Positions 6,494-13,860 of a stretch of DNA of 13,891 nt are shown piece after piece. The stretch spans positions 1 through 13,891 of the forward strand of contig CANQCM010000013.1 in the NCBI GenBank assembly GCA_947589625.1, given 5' to 3'. Position 1 is the first letter of the stretch; each line of letters starts with the position of its first letter. The notes beneath the pieces are model-generated. The model did not search any database. It had not been told where the DNA came from and saw only the letters and a list, made by a program, of their open reading frames with translations. The position numbers and the translations under genes were made by a program. Source of the stretch: an uncultured Alphaproteobacteria bacterium (GTDB taxonomy: Bacteria > Pseudomonadota > Alphaproteobacteria > Rs-D84).

Positions 6494-6608
6494 TAAAAAA
6501 AGCCCGACAAGCGGGCGATAGAGGATGTTGTTTCCAACAGAGCCCCACAGAGTATTTCTTTATTGTAGATTGCTTTCCAATTCAGTCTGTAATTTAGAAA
6601 TACATTGC
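6494..6608 (-). ncRNA. tracrRNA of the type II-C system
   Basis: On the minus strand this about 115-nt RNA carries an anti-repeat (6563-6592). Its complement matches the CRISPR repeat over 18 consecutive bases (TTGTAGATTGCTTTCCAA, 6563-6580), then over TCAGT after one mismatch. After the anti-repeat comes CTACAATAA, also seen at this place in Neisseria tracrRNA as I recall it. Next is a TGTTG-GAAA-CAACA hairpin (complement of 6525-6538) and then an intrinsic terminator, GCCCG-CTTGT-CGGGC plus seven T (6495-6516). It pairs with crRNA, recruits RNase III and is the scaffold for Cas9. Its 5' end depends on which of two overlapping -10 boxes is used. Confidence 0.9.
6495..6516 (-). terminator. 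tracrRNA terminator
   Basis: On the minus strand, a 5-bp GC stem (6512-6516 with 6502-6506) and a 5-nt loop are followed by seven T (6501-6495). The hairpin probably also serves as the last structural stem of the tracrRNA. Confidence 0.85.
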
Positions 6609-6633
6609 ATATTGTAATTATAGCAAGTAAAAT
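6605..6633 (+). promoter_or_regulatory. cas9 operon promoter
   Basis: TTGCAT (6605-6610), 17-bp spacer, TAAAAT (6628-6633). The predicted start near 6640 leaves a leader of about 15 nt with AAAAGG at 6641-6646, 8 bases before the ATG. It interleaves with the minus-strand tracrRNA promoter. Confidence 0.6.
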
Positions 6634-6638
6634 GTCAA
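6611..6638 (-). promoter_or_regulatory. tracrRNA promoter
   Basis: On the minus strand a perfect TTGACA (6638-6633) is followed after 16 bp by TACAAT (6616-6611). A perfect extended -10, TGCTATAAT (6625-6617), lies in between. Either gives a start at about 6604-6610, a few bases before the anti-repeat. Confidence 0.75.
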
Positions 6639-6654
6639 GAAAAAGGTAATAAAC

Positions 6655-9600
6655 ATGCGAATATTTGGATTTGATTTAGGAATTGCTAGTATCGGTTGGG
6701 CTGTTGTTGATATAGAGAAAGAGAATAGTAACCCAGAAATAGGACGAGCTGCTATAGGTAAAATTCTACAGTCGGGGGTACGTATTTTTAGTATCGCGGA
6801 AAATCCTAAAGACGGCTCTTCATTAGCTGCGCCACGTCGCGAGAAACGTTCAATTCGGCGAGCATTGCGTAGAAAAGCGTTGCGTATGAAAGAAATTAGG
6901 TCTTTATTGGAAAAAGCTAGACTTGGAAATCAAAATATCATTGTTGGCGCCTCTGATGTTGATGTCTGGGCTTTGCGTGCAGAAGATGCTTTTTGTCGTC
7001 AGTTGACACCACGTGAACTGTCGCGTGTACTGATTCATATGGCAAAGCATCGCGGTTATAAATCCATGTGCAAATCCGCCGAAGAAAAAGATGATGAAAC
7101 TGGAAAAGTACTGGTTTCTATCGCACGAAATCGTGAACGCATGGGTGAATACAAAACAATGGCTCAAATGATTTATAGAACAAATCATAATAGCTCGAAA
7201 AAATATCGCAATGGGAATGGCATATATGATAATTCAATTCCACGGGAAGAAATAGAACGTGAGCTCGATTTGATTTTCAAAGCTCAACAGAAATATGGTT
7301 TATTTACTGCAGAATTATTAGAACAATATAAAAAAATTGCATTTCGTGTACGCCCAATACAATCTGTTGAAAAAATGGTTGGAGGTTGTACTTTAGAGCC
7401 AAATTGTCTTCGTGCACCAAAAGAAGCTCCGACAGCAGAATTATTTGTGGCATTGACCAAAATAAATAATATGAAACTTGTTATAAATGGCGAAGTGCGT
7501 TCTGTTAATGACGAAGAGCGTGTCGCTATCCTTGATTTATTACGTAAGACACAAACAGTCAAGTACAAGACATTACATAATAGTATATGGAAGGGGAAAG
7601 ATGTTGTTTTTTATGGAGTTAAAGAAGAATCACAAAATTTCTATACTATGACAGGGTGGCATAAATTAAAGAAAATCGTTGATGATAATGATATTGGTAA
7701 TATTCAAATGCTTGACAGGATTATGAAAGTTATTGCAACACAGAAAGGTGATAGTGCCATAGAAAAAGAATTACGTCGCAAAAAAGTGCCAGAAAAGTAT
7801 ATTGCTGAACTAAAGACGCTATCTTCGTCAAAGTTTATAAACCTTTCTTTGCAGGCATTGTATAAAATTGTGCCAGAAATGATGCAGGGTCTCACATATG
7901 ACAAAGCATGTATGGCAGCGGGCTATGATTTCAAAAACAAGGTATCAGGCGAAATAAATGCGGACAAAGTTTGTATCGCAGAGATTTCAGAATGGACGCG
8001 TGTTCCTGTTGTTAATCGTACTATTGCTCAGTTTCGGAAGGTGTATAATGCGTTAGTTAGGAAATATGGTATCCCAGACCAAGTAAATTTAGAAGTAGGG
8101 CGTGAATTAAAAAATAATTTTGATGATCGTAAGAAAATAGAACATCAACAGGATGAGAATCGAGGTAAAAATGACAGCGCTCGGGCAGAGTATGAAATGC
8201 TGACAGGACATGAAGCAAAAGCTAAAGACGTTTTGAAATATAAACTATACCGTGATCAAAATTGCAAATGTATGTACTCTGGCGAAGCGATCGATTTAAA
8301 ACATCTTGATAATTATGAAATTGACCATATTTTACCGTATTCGCGATCATTGGATAATTCTTATATGAACAAAGTTCTGGTCAAATATACTGAAAATCAG
8401 GATAAGGGTAATAAGACACCTTATGAATACTTTGGAAATACTGAACGTTGGGATGAGTTTGTTGGGCGTGTGTCTGCGACCAAGACCCTTGGAGCGCGTA
8501 AGATTTATAATCTGTTGAATAAAAATTTTGAGGTTTCAGAAGAGGATTTTCGCAAGCGTAATGCAAATGATAATGCGTATGCCGCTCGTTATGTTCGCCA
8601 GATTTTAAATGCTGCATTTCCAGAGTTACGGGTTGATGTGCGTGCTGGGGCATTGACAGATTATTTGCGTGGGCAGTGGGGACTGGAAAAATCACGCACA
8701 GAATCGGATCGACACCATGCTCAGGATGCCATTGTTATCGCGTGTGCAACGCCAGGAATGGTTCAATATTTATCAACGATATCTGGATTGTTCGAAAATA
8801 AACGTAACGAGAAGGGTAAGCCTTGGTGGGATAATTTGAAGCAGAATATTCAGGAACCATGGAAAGGATTTCGTGACGATGTTTTATCGTCTATAGATAA
8901 AATATTTGTTTCTCGTGCGGTACGTGGCAAGGCAACAGGCTCTGTGCATAAAGATACTATAAATTCGCCTAAATCTGGTAAAGGTAGCATGATTTTGCCA
9001 CGCGGGCGTGCCGATAAAGACAATATGTTTCGTATGGATATTTTTAAGAAAGATGGAAAATATGTGGTAGTGCCAATATTTGTTGCGGATACGGTTGATA
9101 AAAAGCGCCAAGATATATTTTATCCTCAACCGAGCAAGGCTAAGCAGCTCGTAACTATTGATGATACGTATGAATTCGTTATGACTCTGCACAAAGATGA
9201 TTATATTCAGATTAAGACAGATGATGGTAAAATGTACGAAGGATATGTAGTTCAGTGCAACATGCCAGTAGGACAATTTATTATAAGAAGTGCTGATAAT
9301 TCGGCAATATTTTCAATAAAAACTAATACATTTGAAAAAGATGATTATATAGTGATAGAGGGAAATTTGTGTAAAGTTATGGATTGTGAATCTGGTAGAT
9401 TACGTGCGATGCGTCCAAACGGGATTATTGAAGAAGTGGACGCTGAAAAAAAGAAAACTCGGAATGGCGAAGAAGCCAAAAAACAAATAAAAACTATAAG
9501 TATGTACGAAAAACGTGATTCGCAAAAGAAACTAAACATTGGCACATTCAAAAGTTTACAAAAGTTTCATGTCGGTGTGTTGGGAGATATGTCAGAAGTA

Positions 9601-9723
9601 AAATCTGAATGTCGTTCACCAGTCTGTGCTATAAAATCGCAATCAGAAAAAAGAAAAGGAAGGAAGCAACCTAAAAGGAATAAAAATGGGGTGGCGAATC
9701 CTTCAAATAACGAATCCGTGTAA
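6655..9723 (+). CDS. cas9: Cas9 RNA-guided endonuclease, type II-C, compact (1022 aa)
   Basis: Cas9 cuts both strands of target DNA using a crRNA-tracrRNA guide. All catalytic parts are intact. RuvC-I is IFGFDLGIASIGWAV (D7); the Arg-rich bridge helix spans about 60-85; RuvC-II is NLEVGREL (E480); HNH is YEIDHILPYSRSLDNS (D557, H558, with N581 at the expected spacing); RuvC-III is SDRHHAQDAIVIA (H688, D691). Residues 90-430 are the recognition lobe and about 750-1022 the wedge and PAM-interacting part. The tail is Lys/Arg-rich. The length lies between Campylobacter jejuni (984) and Neisseria (1082) Cas9. AAAAGG lies 8 bases before ATG. The 3' end overlaps cas1 by 38 bases. No csn2 or cas4 follows, which with the size defines II-C. 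The PAM is not predictable here. Confidence 0.98.
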   Translation: MRIFGFDLGIASIGWAVVDIEKENSNPEIGRAAIGKILQSGVRIFSIAENPKDGSSLAAPRREKRSIRRALRRKALRMKEIRSLLEKARLGNQNIIVGASDVDVWALRAEDAFCRQLTPRELSRVLIHMAKHRGYKSMCKSAEEKDDETGKVLVSIARNRERMGEYKTMAQMIYRTNHNSSKKYRNGNGIYDNSIPREEIERELDLIFKAQQKYGLFTAELLEQYKKIAFRVRPIQSVEKMVGGCTLEPNCLRAPKEAPTAELFVALTKINNMKLVINGEVRSVNDEERVAILDLLRKTQTVKYKTLHNSIWKGKDVVFYGVKEESQNFYTMTGWHKLKKIVDDNDIGNIQMLDRIMKVIATQKGDSAIEKELRRKKVPEKYIAELKTLSSSKFINLSLQALYKIVPEMMQGLTYDKACMAAGYDFKNKVSGEINADKVCIAEISEWTRVPVVNRTIAQFRKVYNALVRKYGIPDQVNLEVGRELKNNFDDRKKIEHQQDENRGKNDSARAEYEMLTGHEAKAKDVLKYKLYRDQNCKCMYSGEAIDLKHLDNYEIDHILPYSRSLDNSYMNKVLVKYTENQDKGNKTPYEYFGNTERWDEFVGRVSATKTLGARKIYNLLNKNFEVSEEDFRKRNANDNAYAARYVRQILNAAFPELRVDVRAGALTDYLRGQWGLEKSRTESDRHHAQDAIVIACATPGMVQYLSTISGLFENKRNEKGKPWWDNLKQNIQEPWKGFRDDVLSSIDKIFVSRAVRGKATGSVHKDTINSPKSGKGSMILPRGRADKDNMFRMDIFKKDGKYVVVPIFVADTVDKKRQDIFYPQPSKAKQLVTIDDTYEFVMTLHKDDYIQIKTDDGKMYEGYVVQCNMPVGQFIIRSADNSAIFSIKTNTFEKDDYIVIEGNLCKVMDCESGRLRAMRPNGIIEEVDAEKKKTRNGEEAKKQIKTISMYEKRDSQKKLNIGTFKSLQKFHVGVLGDMSEVKSECRSPVCAIKSQSEKRKGRKQPKRNKNGVANPSNNESV

Positions 9724-10591
9724 ATTATCAGTCAAACAAAAGCAATTATTTTATGAGGCCGATGACACTAAAACGACGATTCCCATAGAGGATTTATCGG
9801 TTGTTGTGTTGGAAACAGACTTTGTACAATTAACTGGGCATGTTTTGTCAGAATTTGCAGTTAATGGTGTTGTTTTACTTACGTGTAATGCTTCACATTT
9901 GCCATCGGGAACTTTTTTCCCGTTTCACGATAATTCGCGCTATTCAGAAATGGCTCATATCCAAGTAATGGCCAGTAAACCATTAAAAAAGCGCATTTGG
10001 CAATCGGTGATACAACAAAAGATTTTGAATCAATCGGCTGTATTACGAGTATTGGGAACAGAAAACTCATTGAGTGAAATAGCAAAACGTGTTCAAAGTG
10101 GTGATATTGACAATCGCGAAGCGCATGCTGCACAATTATATTGGCAACTACTATTTGGCGATTTCACGCGTCGTGATGACGCAAATATTATAAACAAGGC
10201 ACTAAATTATGGATATGCCATTGTGCGAGGGTGTGTTGCACGCAATATTGTGGGCTCTGGATTGTTGCCGTGTTTTGGCATTCATCATGATAATAATTTA
10301 AATCAGTTTAATTTGGTCGATGACATGATGGAACCCTTGCGTCCATTTGTGGATTATAATGTAGCAAAATTAGATTTGTGTGATTATTCGGATTTAACGC
10401 CAGAATTAAAAAATAAGTTAATATCAGTATTGTTGTGTAATGCAAACATGAATGGCGAAGCGATATCTCTACTTAAATGTGTCGAGATAATGTCGGCATC
10501 ATTAGCCAAGGTATTCAGACAAAAAGATTGTGGTTTATTAAATTTACCAATTTTTGACTTTTCTATGTTAGTTATGAAGGATTTTGAATAA
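9686..10591 (+). CDS. cas1: Cas1 spacer-integration nuclease, type II
   Basis: Cas1 forms the integrase complex with Cas2 that inserts new spacers. The 301 residues open with MGWRILQITNPCKLSVKQKQ, the type II Cas1 start. The metal-site residues are present: E145 in NREAHAAQLYW, H201 in GIHHDNNLNQFNL and D213 in LVDDMMEPLRP. The ATG at 9686 has AAGGA 6 bases upstream, inside the end of cas9, giving a 38-base overlap and probable translational coupling. The gene ends in TAATG shared with cas2. The identical repeats next door suggest that the adaptation module has been functional recently. Confidence 0.97.
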   Translation: MGWRILQITNPCKLSVKQKQLFYEADDTKTTIPIEDLSVVVLETDFVQLTGHVLSEFAVNGVVLLTCNASHLPSGTFFPFHDNSRYSEMAHIQVMASKPLKKRIWQSVIQQKILNQSAVLRVLGTENSLSEIAKRVQSGDIDNREAHAAQLYWQLLFGDFTRRDDANIINKALNYGYAIVRGCVARNIVGSGLLPCFGIHHDNNLNQFNLVDDMMEPLRPFVDYNVAKLDLCDYSDLTPELKNKLISVLLCNANMNGEAISLLKCVEIMSASLAKVFRQKDCGLLNLPIFDFSMLVMKDFE

Positions 10592-10920
10592 TGTCACAAT
10601 ACGGGGAAAGATTTATGAGAATGATAGTATTTTTCGATTTGCCAACATTGACCAAACAGGATAGGAAACATGCATCTAAATTTCGTAATGCTTTGCTAAA
10701 AGACGGCTACTATATGATGCAACTGTCTGTTTATTCAAGAATTTGCAAAGGAATGGCGCAAGTTGAAAAGCACGTTGGACGCTTAAAAGGCTTGATTCCG
10801 CCTTGTGGAAGTGTTAGACTAATGACCGTAACAGAAAAGCAATTTGCTGAGATGGAAATACTTATTGGCGAATCGAAAAAACAAGAAAAAATAGGAGCAA
10901 AACAACTTGTTATGTTCTAG
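10591..10920 (+). CDS. cas2: Cas2 adaptation protein, type II
   Basis: Cas2 is the structural partner of Cas1 in spacer acquisition. The 109 residues show the ferredoxin-like fold opening RMIVFFDLPTLTKQDRK (D16 in the FDLP motif), MMQLSVYSRIC and SVRLMTVTEKQF. The start at 10591 overlaps the cas1 stop by one base (TAATG). An internal ATG eight codons later would cut the short N-terminal extension that type II Cas2 proteins usually have, so the first is preferred. It is the last gene of the operon, followed by the bidirectional terminator. Confidence 0.96.
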   Translation: MSQYGERFMRMIVFFDLPTLTKQDRKHASKFRNALLKDGYYMMQLSVYSRICKGMAQVEKHVGRLKGLIPPCGSVRLMTVTEKQFAEMEILIGESKKQEKIGAKQLVMF

Positions 10921-10939
10921 TTTTTCTTTTGAAAATTAT

Positions 10940-10971
10940 AAAATAACCCACTATATTCAGTGGGTTATTTT
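10940..10971. terminator. Bidirectional terminator between cas2 and the CRISPR array
   Basis: A perfect 13-bp stem, AAAATAACCCACT (10940-10952) with its complement (10959-10971), closes a 6-nt loop. It has A/T runs on both sides and so ends both the plus-strand cas operon and the minus-strand array. It stops 6 bases short of the terminal repeat. Confidence 0.85.
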
Positions 10972-10977
10972 GTTGCG

Positions 10978-12069
10978 ATTATATCACAACTGATTTGGAA
11001 AGCAATCTACAACGCTTTTTGGCGGTATTTACAGATAGATATTATTATATCACAACTGATTTGGAAAGCAATCTACAACATACCACAAAGGCATATTCTG
11101 TATTATACAATTATATCACAACTGATTTGGAAAGCAATCTACAACCTTACCTTCACGCGCATCGTGCATCGCTAGATTATATCACAACTGATTTGGAAAG
11201 CAATCTACAACACCTTCTTTAAACCATAGGTCAAGTTCTGGATTATATCACAACTGATTTGGAAAGCAATCTACAACTTACTAGCCGCTGTATATTCTGG
11301 GATTTCAATTATATCACAACTGATTTGGAAAGCAATCTACAACATACCCGTGGGGCTTTCACCTTGGGCAATGATTATATCACAACTGATTTGGAAAGCA
11401 ATCTACAACGAGCCTTATAAAGTTTATGCGTTTGATGTAATTATATCACAACTGATTTGGAAAGCAATCTACAACGTTGTTAGTTTCAAGGACTTTCAAT
11501 CTAGGATTATATCACAACTGATTTGGAAAGCAATCTACAACATTCGCCGTAATCCTTATTTGGCGTTCAAAATTATATCACAACTGATTTGGAAAGCAAT
11601 CTACAACTAGGTACTGTCAACAACGATACCACAAAAAATTATATCACAACTGATTTGGAAAGCAATCTACAACTACTATATCTGAAAATTTTACTATGGC
11701 AATATTATATCACAACTGATTTGGAAAGCAATCTACAACTGGCGCGATGGCTGTAACAGCATTATCATTATTATATCACAACTGATTTGGAAAGCAATCT
11801 ACAACAAAGTTCCCGCTGCCACCGTTTCTGATTTTATTATATCACAACTGATTTGGAAAGCAATCTACAACGTGCTTTGCCGATGCGCGTCGCGAGGTTA
11901 GATTATATCACAACTGATTTGGAAAGCAATCTACAACTGTCGCGCCAACCGTCATGTACTTATGCGCATTATATCACAACTGATTTGGAAAGCAATCTAC
12001 AACCTGGCAGGCTCGGACAACTGGCTGGACTAAATTATATCACAACTGATTTGGAAAGCAATCTACAAC
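10978..12069 (-). CRISPR. CRISPR array, 17 identical 36-bp repeats, 16 spacers of 30 bp, transcribed on the minus strand
   Basis: Repeats start every 66 bases from 10978 (10978, 11044, 11110 ... 12034). I read all 17 and found no difference among them; all 16 spacers are 30 bp and differ from one another. The plus-strand repeat begins ATTATATCACAAC and ends ATCTACAAC. Its complement begins GTTGTAGATTGC, matches the tracrRNA anti-repeat, and starts like known II-C repeats (GTTGTAG in Neisseria), so crRNA is read from 12069 towards 10978. In that orientation the repeat ends in TGATATAAT, a perfect extended -10, with TTGCTT 16 bp upstream. Transcription should therefore start about 6-7 bases into each spacer, giving guides of about 23-24 nt without needing 5' processing. 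The polarity of spacer addition is not visible, as neither end is degenerate. Confidence 0.98.
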
Positions 12070-12160
12070 GATGAACGGTGATTTTATTTTGTAATATAGA
12101 TAATATGTAGTTGAACTTGTCTGTTTAATACGGTATTATTTATAAAAATTAGGAATAAAT
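12070..12160. promoter_or_regulatory. Leader-side flank of the array and mrr promoter
   Basis: Plus strand: TTGAAC (12111-12116), 17-bp spacer, TATTAT (12134-12139), a good promoter for the gene at 12161, with AGGAA (12151-12155) 6 bases before its ATG. Minus strand: a weaker TTAAAC (12128-12123), 17 bp, TATTAT (12105-12100) points into the array and would make this AT-rich 91-base stretch the array leader. The two promoters overlap. Confidence 0.5.
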
Positions 12161-13075
12161 ATGGCTATACCAAATTATCAAGATTTTATGAATCCTGTTT
12201 TAACAATTTATGCGAAATCTGGCGATGCAATTAAACGCACTGATATTGTTGAAAGTGTTGCGGATTTGATGCGGATTTCAGAAAATGACAGAATGCAAAC
12301 GGTTAAATCTGGCGAAACTGTTATTTCCACTCGTGTGCATTGGGCGGCATATTTTCTTTTTCGTGCAGGATTACTAGAACGTGTAGACAGGGGACTATAT
12401 AAAATTACTGCCGAGGGCAGAAAAATAGAAAAATCCAAAGCAAAAATAACAGACGAATTTTTAAGAAAGTATCCAAGTTTTGTAGAATTTATGAATTCAT
12501 CTAACCCATCAGCAAAACACAAAAAGCAAAAAACATCTGAAAAAGAATCAGATTTGCATATAGAAACAGACCCCGAAGAAATGTTGGAAACAGCCATCAA
12601 TGGTTTGAATTCTGTTTTAGAAGATGACATTTTATCAAAATTAAAAACCATAGATCCAAAACGTTTTGAACAAATTGTGGTTGATTTAATGGAATCTATG
12701 GATTACGGCGTAGGTTCTGTTACCAGATATGTTGCCGATGGTGGTGTTGACGGTATCATAGATGAAGACGAATTGGGATTATCAAAAATATATTTACAGG
12801 CAAAACGATATGCTGAATCAAAAGTGCCTGAAAAAGAAATGCGCGATTTTGTTGGCGCAATGGCAACGAATAATGTTTCAAAAGGTGTTTTTATAACTAC
12901 ATCGGATTTTTCAGACAGGGCAATAAACGCGGCTGAAAAATCGCATGGATATAAAATAATTTTAATCAATGGCAAAAAACTTGCAGAATTAATGCGCAAG
13001 CACGGGTTGGGTGCTAAACCCAAAAAAAATTATGATATCAAAGAATTTGATGCATCGTATTTTGAATTCGCGTGA
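12161..13075 (+). CDS. mrr: Mrr-family restriction endonuclease (type IV-like)
   Basis: Mrr enzymes cut foreign DNA, usually carrying modified bases. The 304 residues split into an N-terminal winged-helix Mrr domain (about 1-100, with TRVHWAAYFLFRAGLLERVDRGLYKITAEG), a charged linker (about 115-150) and a C-terminal PD-(D/E)XK catalytic domain. The catalytic set is E170 in DPKRFEQIVVDLM, D197 in DGGVDGII and Q213-A214-K215 in IYLQAKRY, the variant typical of Mrr_cat. A VFITTSDFSDRA segment typical of the family follows. It has its own promoter in the array flank, so it is independent of cas transcription. It ends 17 bases from a convergent nuclease-fold gene. Target modification cannot be inferred. 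Confidence 0.9.
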   Translation: MAIPNYQDFMNPVLTIYAKSGDAIKRTDIVESVADLMRISENDRMQTVKSGETVISTRVHWAAYFLFRAGLLERVDRGLYKITAEGRKIEKSKAKITDEFLRKYPSFVEFMNSSNPSAKHKKQKTSEKESDLHIETDPEEMLETAINGLNSVLEDDILSKLKTIDPKRFEQIVVDLMESMDYGVGSVTRYVADGGVDGIIDEDELGLSKIYLQAKRYAESKVPEKEMRDFVGAMATNNVSKGVFITTSDFSDRAINAAEKSHGYKIILINGKKLAELMRKHGLGAKPKKNYDIKEFDASYFEFA

Positions 13076-13092
13076 TATATGATATGGGAAAA

Positions 13093-13659
13093 CTATTCTA
13101 GAAAAGATACCCCTGTGAGAAATTCATTATTTTCTTTTTTTAGTGCCGCTATATTCACTTGTAATTGTTCAGGAAATTTTTGAAATTCTTCTTTCATACG
13201 TTTAATCCCGGCGCCACAAAGATAAGCAGGAGTATTTTTCCCTTTTACCCCAAGAGAAGGAATTTTTTCGTTAAACATGGGTTGATTGACCTTGCGATTA
13301 AATAATTGCTCAATGACTTTATTGGTTAATTGTATAAAATATGGTATTCTAATTACTTTATAACCCATATCCTGGTAAAATTTTGTTTTTTCTATATCAT
13401 TTAAAATATTTTGAGGATCGGTGTAGTGTGGCAGTCCATCAAATTCTACAATTAGTTTTTCTTGTTCGCTTCTGTAATCTGGACGATATCTACGTCCGCA
13501 GTTTTTTATTATTTTATCGTGCACCCAATCTTGAGTGTTTGAATAAATAACAGCCAAATACTCCTCTAATCCTGTCCTGTGTATACCAGTATCTAAATCT
13601 ATTCCTGCTTTTTCAGCATCTTTTTTTGTTTCTCTAAGGAATCCCCATTTTTCAGTCAT
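13093..13659 (-). CDS. DUF559/Vsr-like endonuclease-fold protein
   Basis: The 188-residue product contains a PD-(D/E)XK-like core: an early helix with RTGLEEYLAVIY (about 28-39), RRYRPDYRSEQEKLIVEFDG (D61, E72, D74), PHYTDPQNI, then a helix with D88 and K92 leading to MGYKVIRIPYF (98-108). This order is that of the DUF559 and very-short-patch-repair nuclease families. The C-terminal part (about 110-188), with IPSLGVKGKNTPAYLCGAG and PEQLQVNIAALKK, is outside that domain and I do not recognise it. GGAG lies about 8 bases before ATG. It converges on the mrr gene. A defence or DNA-processing role is inference; activity is not shown by sequence. Confidence 0.75.
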   Translation of the reverse strand: MTEKWGFLRETKKDAEKAGIDLDTGIHRTGLEEYLAVIYSNTQDWVHDKIIKNCGRRYRPDYRSEQEKLIVEFDGLPHYTDPQNILNDIEKTKFYQDMGYKVIRIPYFIQLTNKVIEQLFNRKVNQPMFNEKIPSLGVKGKNTPAYLCGAGIKRMKEEFQKFPEQLQVNIAALKKENNEFLTGVSFLE

Positions 13660-13860
13660 TTAATTTCTCCAATTTTAACTAGGTGTAGCATAAATATATG
13701 AATCTATCAATACATTCCTTTTGCTCATTAATAGTTGTAATCCAAGTGTATAAATAATGACGCTCTGGCATTGTAAAAGAAATCTTAATTTAATATAGAT
13801 AATGAAATTTATTTTTGGGATTAGTGTCCATTTCTATATTGCACGATTTTTGTGCATAAT

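Noticed and set aside
10960..12074. Several open frames across 10960-12074 with repeated peptides such as ISQLIWKAIYN and TTDLESNLQ
   Set aside because: They are translations of the CRISPR repeats (66-base period is a multiple of three), not a repeat protein; there are no sensible starts.
13679..13771. Minus-strand 30-codon frame (MPERHYLYTW...)
   Set aside because: Very short, no ribosome binding site and no recognisable feature; it may be a remnant but cannot be supported.
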